A stretch of 33,059 nt of DNA from Acanthamoeba sp. SK_2022b (lineage: Eukaryota; Discosea; Longamoebia; Acanthamoebidae): the NCBI GenBank assembly GCA_027943245.1, contig JANDJZ010000709.1:1-33059 (forward strand), given 5' to 3'. Under the pieces are notes generated by a model that ran no database searches, had not been told where the DNA came from, and saw only the letters and a list, made by a program, of their open reading frames with translations. The position numbers and the translations under genes were made by a program. Positions 21,824 through 32,195 of this stretch are shown in pieces; position 1 is the first letter of the stretch; each line of letters begins with the position of its first letter.

Positions 21824-23554
21824 ATGAAGAAGGGAAAGGACGATTCGGCACCCAAGCCCCTCCTGGGCCGGCCCACTGCCAATCTTAAGATGGGAATTGT
21901 AGGTCTTCCCAACGTCGGCAAGTCGACCCTCTTCAATGCTCTTACCAAGCTCTCCGTCGCTGCTGAGAACTATCCCTTCTGCACGTACGCAATTAATCAT
22001 TCTCCACCGTAGCTGCCTTAATTTCTTAATTCATTTGATTTGTTGGTCATCCTCGATGCCGAATGCAAATTGCTGAAATGTTCATTGTACAGGATCGATC
22101 CCAATGAGGCCCGTGTGCCTGTGCCTGACAGGCGTTTCGAATGGCTGGTAGATGTGTTCAAGCCCTCTTCTGTCGTCCCTGCCAGTCTTGCCGTACGCCA
22201 TCAAAATCTTCGCTTTTTGAATTCTTCGTAGCGCATGGAATTGGCCTTAGGCCTCTTTCGAGACGTGCGATGAGAAAGGCTCATCTCTGCTTGTTGTTGT
22301 GTGCTGGCCGCGTAGATTACCGATATCGCCGGTCTCGTCAAGGGTGCGGCCAGCGGTGAAGGTCTCGGCAATGCCTTCCTGTCGCACATTCGCGCCGTGG
22401 ACGGTATCTTCCACGTCGTGCGTATCTTCGAGAGCGGCGACATCACCCACGTCGAGGGTGCCCTCGACCCCGTCAGGTGACCTCCCTGACCCCCGCTCCT
22501 CTCTCTGCTCCTCTCTCTCTCTCTCTCTCTCTCTGTTGGCCTCGCGTGGGAGGCGCGTCGACTTGCTGACGGTTGCGTTGCGCCTGTCGTGCCATGCATG
22601 GCACAGGGACATGGAGATCATCTCCGAGGAGCTGCGACTGAAGGACGTGGAGATGGTGGAGGCCTACTACGAGAAGGCCGAGAAGGAGTCGAGGCGCGCG
22701 GCCAAGGACAAGGCCAAGCAGGACGAGCTGGCCTTTGTGAACAAGCTGCTGACCTACCTGCGCGAGGAGAAGAAGGAGGTCCGCTACGGCGACTGGAACG
22801 CGCGGGAGATCGAGTGGCTCAACGAGCTGCAGCTCATCACCGCCAAGCCCGTCGTCTACCTCGTGAACATGTCCGAGGACGACTACTTCAAGAAGAAGAA
22901 CCGCTGGCTGGCCAAGATCAAGCAGTGGGTGGACTCCAAGCAGAAGGACCAGCTCATCATCCCCTTCTCCGGCGCCCTCGAGTCGAAGCTGCTCGAGATG
23001 TCGGACGAGGAGCAGAAGGCCTACCTCGAGCCCCACAAGGCCCTCCCCGCCATCCCCAAGATCATCAAGACCGGCTACTCCGCCCTTCGCCTCATCTACT
23101 TCTTCACCTGCGGCGCCGACGAGGTCAAGTGCTGGACCATCAGAGTACGCGCGCTCGCTTGGCTTCTCCCCTTTGCCGCCTCCTCCTCGCTCTCTCTCTC
23201 TCTCTCTTGCTCTCTGGCTAACTCGCCGTCGCTCGATCGTTCTCTCTCCCCTGTGGCTCCGCAGCAAGGCACGAAGGCGCCCCAGGCTGCCGGCGTGATC
23301 CACACGGACTTCATGAACGGCTTCATCTGCGCCGAGGTGATGGCCTACGCCGACTTCAAGGAGCACGGCAGCGAATCCGCCGTCAAGGCCGCCGGTAAGT
23401 ACCGACAGGAGGGCAAGAACTACACCGTCGTCGACGGCGACATCATGTTCTTCAAGGTGCTTCCTCTTATGTTCTGCTGCCGCTCGCGACAAACGCTGAC
23501 CTCCCACATCGTGCGTAGGCCAACACCGGTGGTGGTCTGGGCAAGAAGAAGTAG
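21824..23554 (+). CDS. OLA1: Obg-like ATPase 1 (YchF/OLA1)
   Basis: Ribosome-associated P-loop ATPase of the Obg/YchF family. Exons: 21824-21984, 22093-22192, 22316-22476, 22607-23144, 23265-23456, 23519-23554; 395 aa, almost identical in length to human OLA1 (396). Residues 24-35 carry the P-loop [12 protein letters not shown]. Switch region DIAGLVKGA and [19 protein letters not shown] follow. The G4 position reads NMSE instead of the GTPase NKxD, the hallmark of ATP preference in this family. A coiled-coil insertion (about residues 140-200) precedes the TGS domain ([15 protein letters not shown], then [16 protein letters not shown]). The protein ends GGGLGKKK. The last exon is only 36 nt. 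Confidence 0.97.
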
Positions 23555-23603
23555 ATGGTGGCCCCGCTCGCCGTTGCATCATCGGCCTTGTCCCTGTTCC
23601 CTC

Positions 23604-23609
23604 AATAAA
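23604..23609 (+). other. Polyadenylation signal AATAAA of OLA1
   Basis: Canonical AATAAA 50 nt after the OLA1 stop codon, in the right orientation. The rest of the 332-nt gap up to 23886 shows pyrimidine-rich and AT-rich sequence but no gene. Confidence 0.6.
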
Positions 23610-23886
23610 GGCCTAGATCTCTTCTTATCTTCAAGAGATCTTTCTCAAGAGTCGCGACCTCCCCCTTGTTTCGTGGCTTCAGTGAAGTGGCTTCCTCGTG
23701 CATTTGTCTTTCTGTTCCCTTTCTGCACGACGATTGCCACAAGGTGAGCGAGGGAGAGTCGACGCCAAACCGTCCACTTGCCCAGCCCCTGCACACGTAG
23801 AGCAACTGCTTCATCTTGTTGAAAATCTACTTCTTTTCTTCTTTCATATTATTATTATCTTTTATTTCGTAGTGAGAAAATAGAGG

Positions 23887-24939
23887 ATGGGCAAGGGCAA
23901 AGGAGGAGGTCACGGAGGGGGCAAAGGCAGAGGTGGTGGCGGGTGGAAGGGCAACGGGCGAGACGGACGGCAGCAGCACAAGTACGGCGATGCCGGGTGG
24001 GAGGCCCAGTATCGCCAGCTCGGCGACCAGCTGCGAGCCCTCCAGCTCCGCATCAAATCCATAGCAGGCGATGGCATGTCCTCTCTCTCTCTTGCAAAAA
24101 CGAGATGCTACTAATCGACGCTCTACTCAACTGCCATGACATCGTGCAGGCAATTGCCTCTTCAGGTGCGTGCCCGCCGCACTCGCTACACGCACGCTGC
24201 TGGTGGGGCGGCCAAGCTGATGCGCACCTCGCTACGTGCCCTGTCGTGTGTGGCTGCTCTCGTGGGTGGAACAGGGCGGTGTCGGACCAGCTGTACGGGC
24301 ATCCCAACAACCACGCCTCCGTACGCGCTGCCGTGTGTCGCTACATCGAAGAGCACCGGCCCGACTACGAGCCCTTCGTCGAAGGCACCTCCCAGCACCT
24401 TTCGTAGCTCGAACGTGTAGTTGTTGACACACACACACCTCTCCTTCTACATTTTCTTCTACTTGAACAGACGATGTGCCGTTCGAAAGGGTACAGCATT
24501 GCCTGACCGCGCCTGACCTCTCGTTCGGGTGCTAATCGATAGAGGGCGATGGACGCGTAGTACCTGCGCAACATGAAGCAGGACAAGACGTGGGGCGGCA
24601 ACATCGAGCTGCAGGCCATGTCCCTCCTCTTCCAGATCAACATCGCGATACACCAGCTCAACTCGCCGCGCTGGGAGATCGTCAACTTCGCGGGCGGCAA
24701 GACCATTCACCTCAGCTACCACGACGGCGACCACTACGCCAGCGGTACGGGCGCCCTTTCGTGACCTCCACCGGCGGCCCATCTCTCACCACGTCAGCGC
24801 CTCCTCCTCCCTTAGTGCGTCCAATCGGGGAACCCGACGACGGCGTGCCTTCTGTCCAACTCGAGGTAGCATGCCTTCGGCTTGCTGTCCGTGGCTCGTG
24901 TCCGTATCGTTGACGTGTGGTCTGTGTTGCATTGTGTGC

Positions 24940-24976
<37 letters not shown>

Positions 24977-25322
24977 CGTGCGTGTGTGGTAGGCGGCGCG
25001 AGTCAAAGTGGTGGGACAGGACGACGGCGCGCCCGCACCGACGTCGACCAGTGGCGCGCCAGCGAAGAAGAAATCGAAGAAGGAGCTGCGGCTGGAGAAC
25101 AAGGCCAAGAAGGCGCAGTGGGCCCAGCAAAAGCGTGCTGCCTCCGCTCCCGCCTCTGCTGCTTCGTCGTCGTCGTCGACATCATCTTCTACATCGTCTA
25201 CAACTTCTACTTCCACTTCGTCTATCTCTACATCTTCTTCTTCTTCTTCGTTCGCAAAACCTTCCCCTTCCAACGGAAAGCAAACCGTAAGCCCCGCATC
25301 TTCATCTTCATCTTCATCTTCA

Positions 25323-25354
<32 letters not shown>

Positions 25355-26199
25355 GTCTTCGTCGTCGTCGTCGTCGTCGGGCAGCGGAGGCGACTTGAAC
25401 ATAACCGAGGGCGAAGCGACGGTGATGGCGGCCACGGATTGCAGTCTCGAGGTGGCGCGGGCCACCCTTCGCGATCTGTGCGGGGACGTCATTCAGTCCG
25501 TGGAGCTGCTCCTGCTGCTCGCCCCGCACGAGCGCGAGAAGGTCGCTCGCGTCGACGACCGCACGCACGGGGACACCCAAGCGACGCAGAACGGCGAGCA
25601 TCACAAGAACGTGGAGAAGGAGGAGAAGCAGAAGGAAGCCGAGGCCGAGGACGACTTTGACTACAGCGCCTACGTCGCCGAGCACGGTGACTACAGCGAC
25701 TACAGCGACTACAGCTCCGGCTACGGCAGGAACGCGGAGGTCGAAGAGGAGTCGCACGATTGGCGGGACTACGTCGCGCCGGCCCACCACACGCATCAAC
25801 GAGGAGGCGCCGGCGGGTCGCGGCGGCGTGGCGACTCGGAAGGCGAACAGAACGCCAAGAGGGCGGCCGAGGCAGCGCAGCAGCAGCAGCAGCAGAGACA
25901 GAAGAAGAAGTCTGACGAGCCCACGCCCGAGGATCGCCTGCGCAGCCTTCGGTTCGCGATTGCCTCCCCCCCCTCCCTCCCTCCCCCTCTCGCTGGACGG
26001 TGTTGACGTGCGTGACGCTGATTGGTGTGTGGTCATGCGCAGAGAGAAGCGAACGCTGACGAACAAGGAGCGAAAGGAGAAGAACAAGCTCGAGAAGGAC
26101 GTGGGCGCCCTGCTCGACAGGAAGGAGGCTGGCCCGGCCGACGCCGACGCCGGCGCCGAGGCGGACCGGCCGCCAGACCTCGGCACGCTCGCCATTTGA
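23887..26199 (+). CDS. OTUD3: OTU-family deubiquitinase, OTUD3-like, with Ser-rich tract and UBA-like domain
   Basis: Cysteine peptidase predicted to remove ubiquitin chains. Exons: 23887-24073, 24150-24165, 24275-24384, 24471-24490, 24561-24744, 24816-24865, 24993-25951, 26043-26199; 560 aa, in frame. Gly/Lys/Arg-rich N-terminus (1-30), a helix (YRQLGDQLRALQLRIK), then the OTU domain about 57-185: GDGNCLFRAVSDQLYGH with Asp62 and nucleophile Cys65, FVEDDVPFER, NIELQAMSLLFQINIAIHQL, and GDHYASVR with His169. Order and spacing match human OTUD3. A basic linker and a poly-Ser tract (about 25160-25380) follow, then a UBA-like segment (ITEGEATVMAATDCSLEVAR, about residues 325-365), Tyr/Asp repeats (SDYSDY), a Gln run and a charged C-terminal helix. 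Two introns (24074-24149 and 24385-24470) need GC donors, and two exons are 16 and 20 nt. Confidence 0.9.
24942..24974. repeat. (TG)n microsatellite in OTUD3 intron 6
   Basis: 33-bp tract, 18 nt before the exon 7 acceptor. Confidence 0.93.
25160..25380 (+). repeat. Coding TCN repeat (poly-Ser/Thr) in OTUD3 exon 7
   Basis: In-frame runs of TCT, TCA, TCG and ACA codons encode two Ser/Thr-rich blocks separated by a FAKPSPSNGKQ spacer. The codon mixture suggests selection for or tolerance of serine, not only slippage of one unit. Confidence 0.9.
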
Positions 26200-26327
26200 A
26201 ACAACAATTTCCGTGAAAAAGGGCGAGGTGGGCAGCCACACGTGCGGCGAGCTTGCCATTGGTCCAACAACAAAATACACTTCTTCTTCTTCTTCTTCAA
26301 GTGTACATCCACTTGATGGTGCCAACC
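26200..26327. other. Short convergent 3' region between OTUD3 and the secreted-protein gene
   Basis: 128 nt between the two stop codons, holding a small (TTC)n run at 26281-26298. No gene. Confidence 0.6.
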
Positions 26328-27415
26328 TCAGAAGGGGGCTGGGAGGTCGGCGGGAGCGTCGGCGAGGGAGTACTTGCGGGCGACGGTGCACACGGAGAGG
26401 AAGGGGCAGGTGGTGGAGGGGTTGCAGATGCTGGGCGGCACGAACGTGGCCTTGGGGATGGGGTTCGTCGAGAAGGTGTCCTGCTGCCAGTACTGCAGGT
26501 CGTTGGGCTGCGATGAGGATATACCTCGGGTCAGCGCTCGGTTTTAGAGCACATAAATGTATATATACTTGTAAATGTATATATATATATGCCCTTGTAC
26601 ATGATCAGAGCTTGAGAGGGAAGAGGTGCCTGCATTGCGAGGAGGACGGGCACGTTAGTGTCGACGCTCTGGTACCAGAAGTTCTTCTGGAGGCCATCTT
26701 GTTCCCTGAGAGAAAGGATTCATCAGGTTAGGAATGGGACCAGCACCACCCAATATGGCATCAACTTCATTAGGACTGTACCAGTAGTTGCACTTGGTGT
26801 TGTTGACGACGGCGGTGCCCTGGTAGGTGCCGTTCACCAGCCAATCGCGCTTGACCACTCCACAGCCGTTGGCGGCGGTGCAGCACATGCAGCACTGTGC
26901 CACGGGGGGCGAAGGTAGAGTTGGTTTGGTTGCTGGTGGCGGCAAAGCAGGGAGAGCGCCTACGTACATCGTTGAGGTCGGGAAAGTAGAGGTAGCGGTA
27001 GCCCTGCCACACGTAGTGGGTGCATGGCGTGTTGGTGAGGTGCACGCTGCAAGCAAGGAACGTGGTAAGCAAGACCATACATAGCGTACACAACGCATCT
27101 TCGGCCTCACCTCTCACAGTAGCGGTCACCATATCCGTTGGCGCGGTCCGTGCGAGCGGCCTCCAGGGTCGAGTCGTAGTAGAAGTAGCCGGTAGTGTTG
27201 ACCTGGAAGATGAGCTGCGTCGTCTGTTGAAGTGTTGGTAAAGGGCAACGCATTCCTCCAACTACTCCCTCGGGCGCGGTGAGGATACGCACTTCGAAGA
27301 ACGCACTGGACCAGGTGGCTGGCCACACAGGTGCCGGGATCTGAGCCTGGGCGCCAGAGAGGGCCACAATCAAGGCGAACAAGGCAAGTGTGCAGAGGCC
27401 AGAGTGTAACTTCAT
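26328..27415 (-). CDS. Small secreted Cys-rich glycoprotein-like protein
   Basis: Exons 27415-27111, 27046-26968, 26894-26782, 26705-26630, 26507-26328 give 250 aa. Residues 1-24 are a clear signal peptide (MKLHSGLCTLALFALIVALS...). The mature part has TGYFYYDSTLEAARTD, a CCMCC cluster followed by ...CGVVKRDWLVNGTYQG, NTKCNYW, FWYQSVDTNVPVLLAM and a C-terminus with three cysteines. There are several N-x-S/T sites. No membrane anchor follows. The pattern FYYD ... DWL ... G ... C..W ... WYY-like ... PV recalls plant At4g14100-like and ependymin-related secreted proteins, but I hold that as weak. Intron 4 must use a GC donor (CAG then GCACCT at 26629) to keep the frame. It is head-to-head with the START gene (189 nt). 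Confidence 0.8.
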
Positions 27416-27604
27416 CTTCGCTATCTGGCAGGTGTTGATGTCGTGGATCCAACTAGTTGAAGGCTGAGGAAGGGACAGGCAGTCCAAAAGGCGGTTGCCC
27501 AAAATCCCCGGCATTAAAATTTTAATAATATCTAAAGAAAAGTTCCGACGAGAAAATAAACCTCTTTTCCTCTTTCCTTGATTCACACGAAGAACAAGCT
27601 GAGC
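27416..27604. promoter_or_regulatory. Shared intergenic region between divergent start codons
   Basis: Only 189 nt separate the start of the minus-strand secreted protein from the start of the plus-strand START protein, so both promoters and 5' leaders must fit here. The middle (27515-27560) is AT-rich with runs of A and T; no definite TATA box stands out. Confidence 0.5.
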
Positions 27605-28950
27605 ATGGAGGCACCACACCGGGACGATCCCTCGCTGTCCGAAGAGGAGCGTCTGGCTCCGATCCGAGGCAAGGTGGGTGATTGGGTTGCGGTGCAAGTC
27701 GCTTTTTTCTTTATTTTGATTTTCTGTGCCTCCAGGTGGAGTCGTGTATGGAGAAGCTACTGGCCGAACACGCAGACGTTGGATGCGAAAATGGCAACTG
27801 GAAAAAAGTCAAAGAGAAGCGAGCCATTACCGTCCACCTCAACCATGAAGAAGTACCTCGCCCTAGTGTTTTAGTTTTTAATTTTTTTTTTTTTTTTTTA
27901 TTTTTAAACTGGTCACCTTATCGTGAAATGTGGTGCTTGCAGCACAACCCCATCAAGGCTGGCAAGGCGCGTGGGCTGATCCCGGGCAGCCCGCAGCTGC
28001 TCCTCCGCATTCTCCAGTCGCTCGACTACTACCCCCGTACTCTTATTTTGCCCCTTTATTTCTTTTTTTATATATTTTTTATATTTATTTTGTAATATGT
28101 GCGTTGTTATGCAGAGATCGACCCGCTCTACACCGGCGGACGTGTTGTTGACAAGTTCGCTGATGGACAGCACGAGATCATCTACGCCTCCTACTCCTCC
28201 GGGTTCAACCTGATCGTGTCCCCTCGCGATTTCCTCTACCTCGAAGGTTTGTCCCCGCCGCAGCCACGCACACTCGCGCGCGCGAATGCTGATGTGCATT
28301 CGCCCACGCAGGCAGGCGAAACTGCGACGACAACAAGAAGGTAATTGCGTGCATATCGATTGAGAGAGACGATGTGCCACACGGTAAGTAATCGTCGTGC
28401 CTCCATTGCCTTCGCCACACGCGCACACGCACGCACACACGCATTCCGTCAGCACGCCCTTAACATCCACTGTCCTCGCGTCACAAATGTGTGTGTGTGT
28501 GCAGTTAAGGGACACGTGCGGGGCCACATCTTCGAGTCGGGCTGGGTCATTGCGCCGTGCAACCCAACACCGGTGAGGCCTCACTCTCCTTTGACTCACG
28601 TGAATGGAGTCTGGCTGACCCTAAACAACTGGCCCGCAGGAGGAGATCAAGGCGGCCGGCATGACGGACGTGGCCACCGATTCCTGGTGCGACTGCCTCT
28701 TCCTGGCCCAGGTCGACATCAAAGGCTGGATTCCCACTTGGTTGGGTACGCTCCTCCACCTGATGCAAACGCGCCAAACGCTTTCCTGTCATGTGTCGAT
28801 AATATGTCGACATCTCTCACACTCGCTCTCGCCGTGGTTCCAGTGAATCGATTGAGCGGCGAGCTCGGGGACGCCCTCCACAGGCTCCGGAAGTTTATCA
28901 AGGAGAAGGGACACACAGTGGTCCTTGACGACGAGGAGCACGCGTCCTAG
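27605..28950 (+). CDS. START-domain lipid-binding protein
   Basis: Predicted soluble lipid carrier or sensor of 254 aa consisting almost only of a StAR-related lipid-transfer domain. Exons: 27605-27673, 27736-27852, 27943-28036, 28115-28246, 28312-28383, 28505-28572, 28640-28745, 28844-28950, in frame. START-like blocks: NWKKVKEKRAITVHLNH (first strand), RILQSLDYYPQIDPLY, QHEIIYASYSSGFNLIVSPR with DFLYLEG, KVIACISIERDDVPHVKGHV, WVIAPCNPT, FLAQVDIKGWIPTWLVN, then the long C-terminal helix LSGELGDALHRLRKFI. No signal peptide or membrane span is visible. The lipid ligand cannot be inferred. Confidence 0.85.
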
Positions 28951-29494
28951 TCATCGTCGGCCGTCTCCTTCGATGACGGCCAACTGGCTTGCTCATAACG
29001 TTCAATATTTGGCCCAGCTGATCAGGGCCTTTTTTACATGCGCAGGCAAACTCGCGTGATGTGACATAGGCGCCTCTGAGTTTTGCTCAAAGGGCAAGCA
29101 CGCCTTCAATATTCTGTTGCGAAACAAGGGGATGGTGGTGTCTCGCTTGATGAGCTCAGCTGATCGCGGCGAAACGTGACCAACACAAAGACTTTGTGAC
29201 CAAGGCGAGGGTTGGTCCCAACATGTTCGCCAGTGTTGCGTGTGTGTCGACAAACGAGAAGGGAATGCGAATAATGCACCGTTGGTGTCGACACAAACGC
29301 ACTCAAAACGGAGTGCGTTTCGTTCTTTCGTCTTTCTCTCACCTCCGGCCGGTGCAGAGCAAAGCTCTTCTGTCTGATAGCTGAGCTGTGTGTGCTCTCC
29401 TCCCACACCCACCTTCTCATCTCACTTACGGAGCTCAGGTTATTCCGCAGCACTAAGTGCAGCACACAACAGAACGCAAACAACACAGAACAAG
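28951..29494. other. Intergenic region upstream of carbamoyl-phosphate synthase
   Basis: 544 nt without a credible ORF. It contains two copies of the palindrome TGTCGACA at 29245-29252 and 29286-29293, 41 nt apart and about 200-250 nt upstream of the CPS start. A possible regulatory role is speculation. The same 8-mer or close variants occur elsewhere in the window. Confidence 0.4.
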
Positions 29495-30658
29495 ATGGAG
29501 AAGCAGCAGCAGAACAGTGGCAGCAGGGGAGCTACGCTCGTGCTGTCGGACGGGACGCGCTACCGAGGCGTGAGCTTCGGCGCCGAGCGGAGCGTGGGTG
29601 GCGAGTGTGTCTTCCAGACGGGCATGGTGGGCTACGTGGAATCACTCACCGATCCATCGTACCGTGGCCAGCTGCTCGTCTTGTCCTACCCGCTCATCGG
29701 CAACTACGGTGCCCCTCCGGAGGACGCGTACGTAGCTCCATCTTGCAGTGTGAAGATGGCGTGGTGGCCTTTCCGTAGATCAGATCTTCGCTGCGATGCG
29801 ATTGAGATGAAATCCACTTCAAATTGAACGGATTCACACGAAAGTAGACAAGCTTTTTATGGTGAAGGGCGAGCGAGGTGGAATCAATCAAATCGCTGTG
29901 ACCCTTGCCACTCCACATTCATATCTAGATTGATTTTTTTTCCCCTCACTCGTGTAGTGTGATGCTCATCTTTTCTTTTTCTAATCACGAACGCCCCGTC
30001 GCTGCAACAGGGTGGACGAGTATGGGCTGTCCCGCTTCATGGAGTCGGACCAGGTGCATATCTCTGCACTCATTGTGGCCGACTACTCTGCCCACTACAG
30101 GTCCACTTCCCTTTTGCACATGTGCTGCCTCCCGAGAGGCGAGTAGTGCGCCCGTCTCACGTATGCGTGTGTGCGTGCGCGCTTGCAGCCACTGGAACGC
30201 GAAGCAGTCGCTGGGCGACTGGCTGAAGGCACACAAGGTGCCCGCCATCCACTCGATCGACACCAGAGCGCTGATCAAGAAGATTCGTGAGACGGGCTCC
30301 ATGCTGGCCAAGATCGTGCTGGACGGCGACGACGAGCAGGCCATCGAGCTGGAGGACCCCAACCAAAGGCACCTCGTCGCAGAGGTCTCGCGCAAGCAGC
30401 CAAAGACGTACGGCAACGGAAGCATCAAGGTGGTGGCCGTGGATTGCGGAATGAAGAACAACCAGGTGCGATGCTTCCTCAAGCGCGGCGTCCAAGTCAA
30501 GGTCGTCCCGTGGGACTGGCCCCTGCTCGACGAGAAGGACGTCCACGGGTTCTTCCTCTCCAACGGTACCGCCATCGTCCTCCTCCTCCTCCTCTTCGTC
30601 ATCACCACAGTTGTCATCGTCATCTCTGCATTGTTTGCTGACAAGTGTGTCGCCCCCC

Positions 30659-30725
<67 letters not shown>

Positions 30726-32130
30726 CGTCGGTGTGGCCACAGGTCCTGGCGATCCGACCTTCTGTCAGCAGACCATCGAAAACGTGAGGGGCCTCCTGGC
30801 GCGGGAGTCGGCGAAGGAGGACCCCATCCCGGTGTTTGGCATTTGCCTGGGCAACCAGATCATGGGCCTCGCCGCCGGTGCCAAGACCTACAAGCTCAAG
30901 TTCGGCAACCGGTACAGTCGTCCCGCTACGCGCTTCCAGAAATTTGTCGACCTCGCGCGCTGATTGGCCACGATTAATTGTGTTGTTGTTTGGTTTCAAT
31001 TCAAACGCAGTGGACACAACCAGCCGTGCGTGGACGTCAACACGCAGCGGTGCCACCTGACCTCGCAGAACCACGGGTTCGCGATCGACTCGGCCACGCT
31101 GCCCGAGGGCTGGCAGGAGCTGTTCTACAACGCCAACGACAAGACCAACGAGGGCATCCAGCACCTCACCCGGCCCTTCTTCAGCTGCCAGTTCCACCCG
31201 GAGGCCAAGGGCGGCCCGTGGGACACCGAGTACCTGTTCGACTACTTCCTCGCCAAGATCACCAAGCAGAGGGTCGACCTCCCCATGGCCCGCGCCTCGC
31301 CCCCCAAGGCCGAGCACCTCCTCAAGGACAAGATCCACAAGGTCCTCATCCTCGGCTCCGGCGGTCTCTCCATCGGTACGCATACATTTTACATTTTACA
31401 TTTTACATTTAAATATTAAATTTAATTATTATTTTAATAATAATAAAAAAAATGGGACGCAGGTCAAGCTGGCGAGTTCGACTACAGCGGATCGCAGGCC
31501 ATCAAGGCCCTGAAGCAGGAACGCATTCAAACGATCCTGCTCAACCCCAACATCGCCACCGTTCAGACGAGCCCTGGCCTGGCCGACAAGGTGAACACTT
31601 CGCCGTCGTCGAAACCCTTAGCTCGTTCGCACAAAGGCGTTGTTTCTCACACCGTGCGCGTGCTCTCTGCCGCGTGCTGCGACGCAGGTCTATTTCCTGC
31701 CGGTGACGCCCGAGTTCGTGATCAAGGTGATCGAATGGGAGAGGCCCGACGGCATCCTCCTCACCTTTGGCGGCCAGACCGCGCTCAACTGCGGTATCGA
31801 GCTCTACAAGCAGTACGTCTTCACAGTTCTTTCGGGGGGAATTCATGGAATTCAATAATAATAATAATAATAATAGTAAGTGCCACGATCGTGCCCCCCC
31901 CCCTCTCTCCCCGCTCTTCGTGGTCGCTCACACTTTGGCTGCTGCGGCTGTAGGGGAACGTTCGAGAAGTACAAGGTGCAGGTGATGGGCACGCCGCTGG
32001 AGGCCATCATCGCCACCGAGGACAGAGAGGTCTTTGCTCAGGAGCTGGTCAAGATCAACGAAAAGATCGCGCCCTCTGTCGCCGCGCGTTCGCTCGACGA
32101 GACCCTCAAGGCCGCCGAAAAGATCGGTAA

Positions 32131-32195
<65 letters not shown>

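Noticed and set aside
22473..23582. 369-codon open frame antisense to OLA1
   Set aside because: It mirrors the codon structure of the OLA1 exons, crosses their introns and shows low-complexity leucine/valine/arginine composition. OLA1 on the plus strand is certain.
25489..26391. Arg/Ser-rich antisense ORFs over OTUD3 exon 7
   Set aside because: They are complements of Asp/Glu/Ser codon runs in a well-supported exon.
30657..30725. Poly-glutamine tract in CPS II
   Set aside because: The CAA run lies in intron 3; joining 30565 to 30743 restores the conserved SNGPGDPTF segment.
30157..31383. 408-codon antisense frame over the CPS gene, with a poly-Leu run
   Set aside because: The poly-Leu run is the complement of the intronic (CAA)n, and the frame is a shadow of GC-rich CPS exons.
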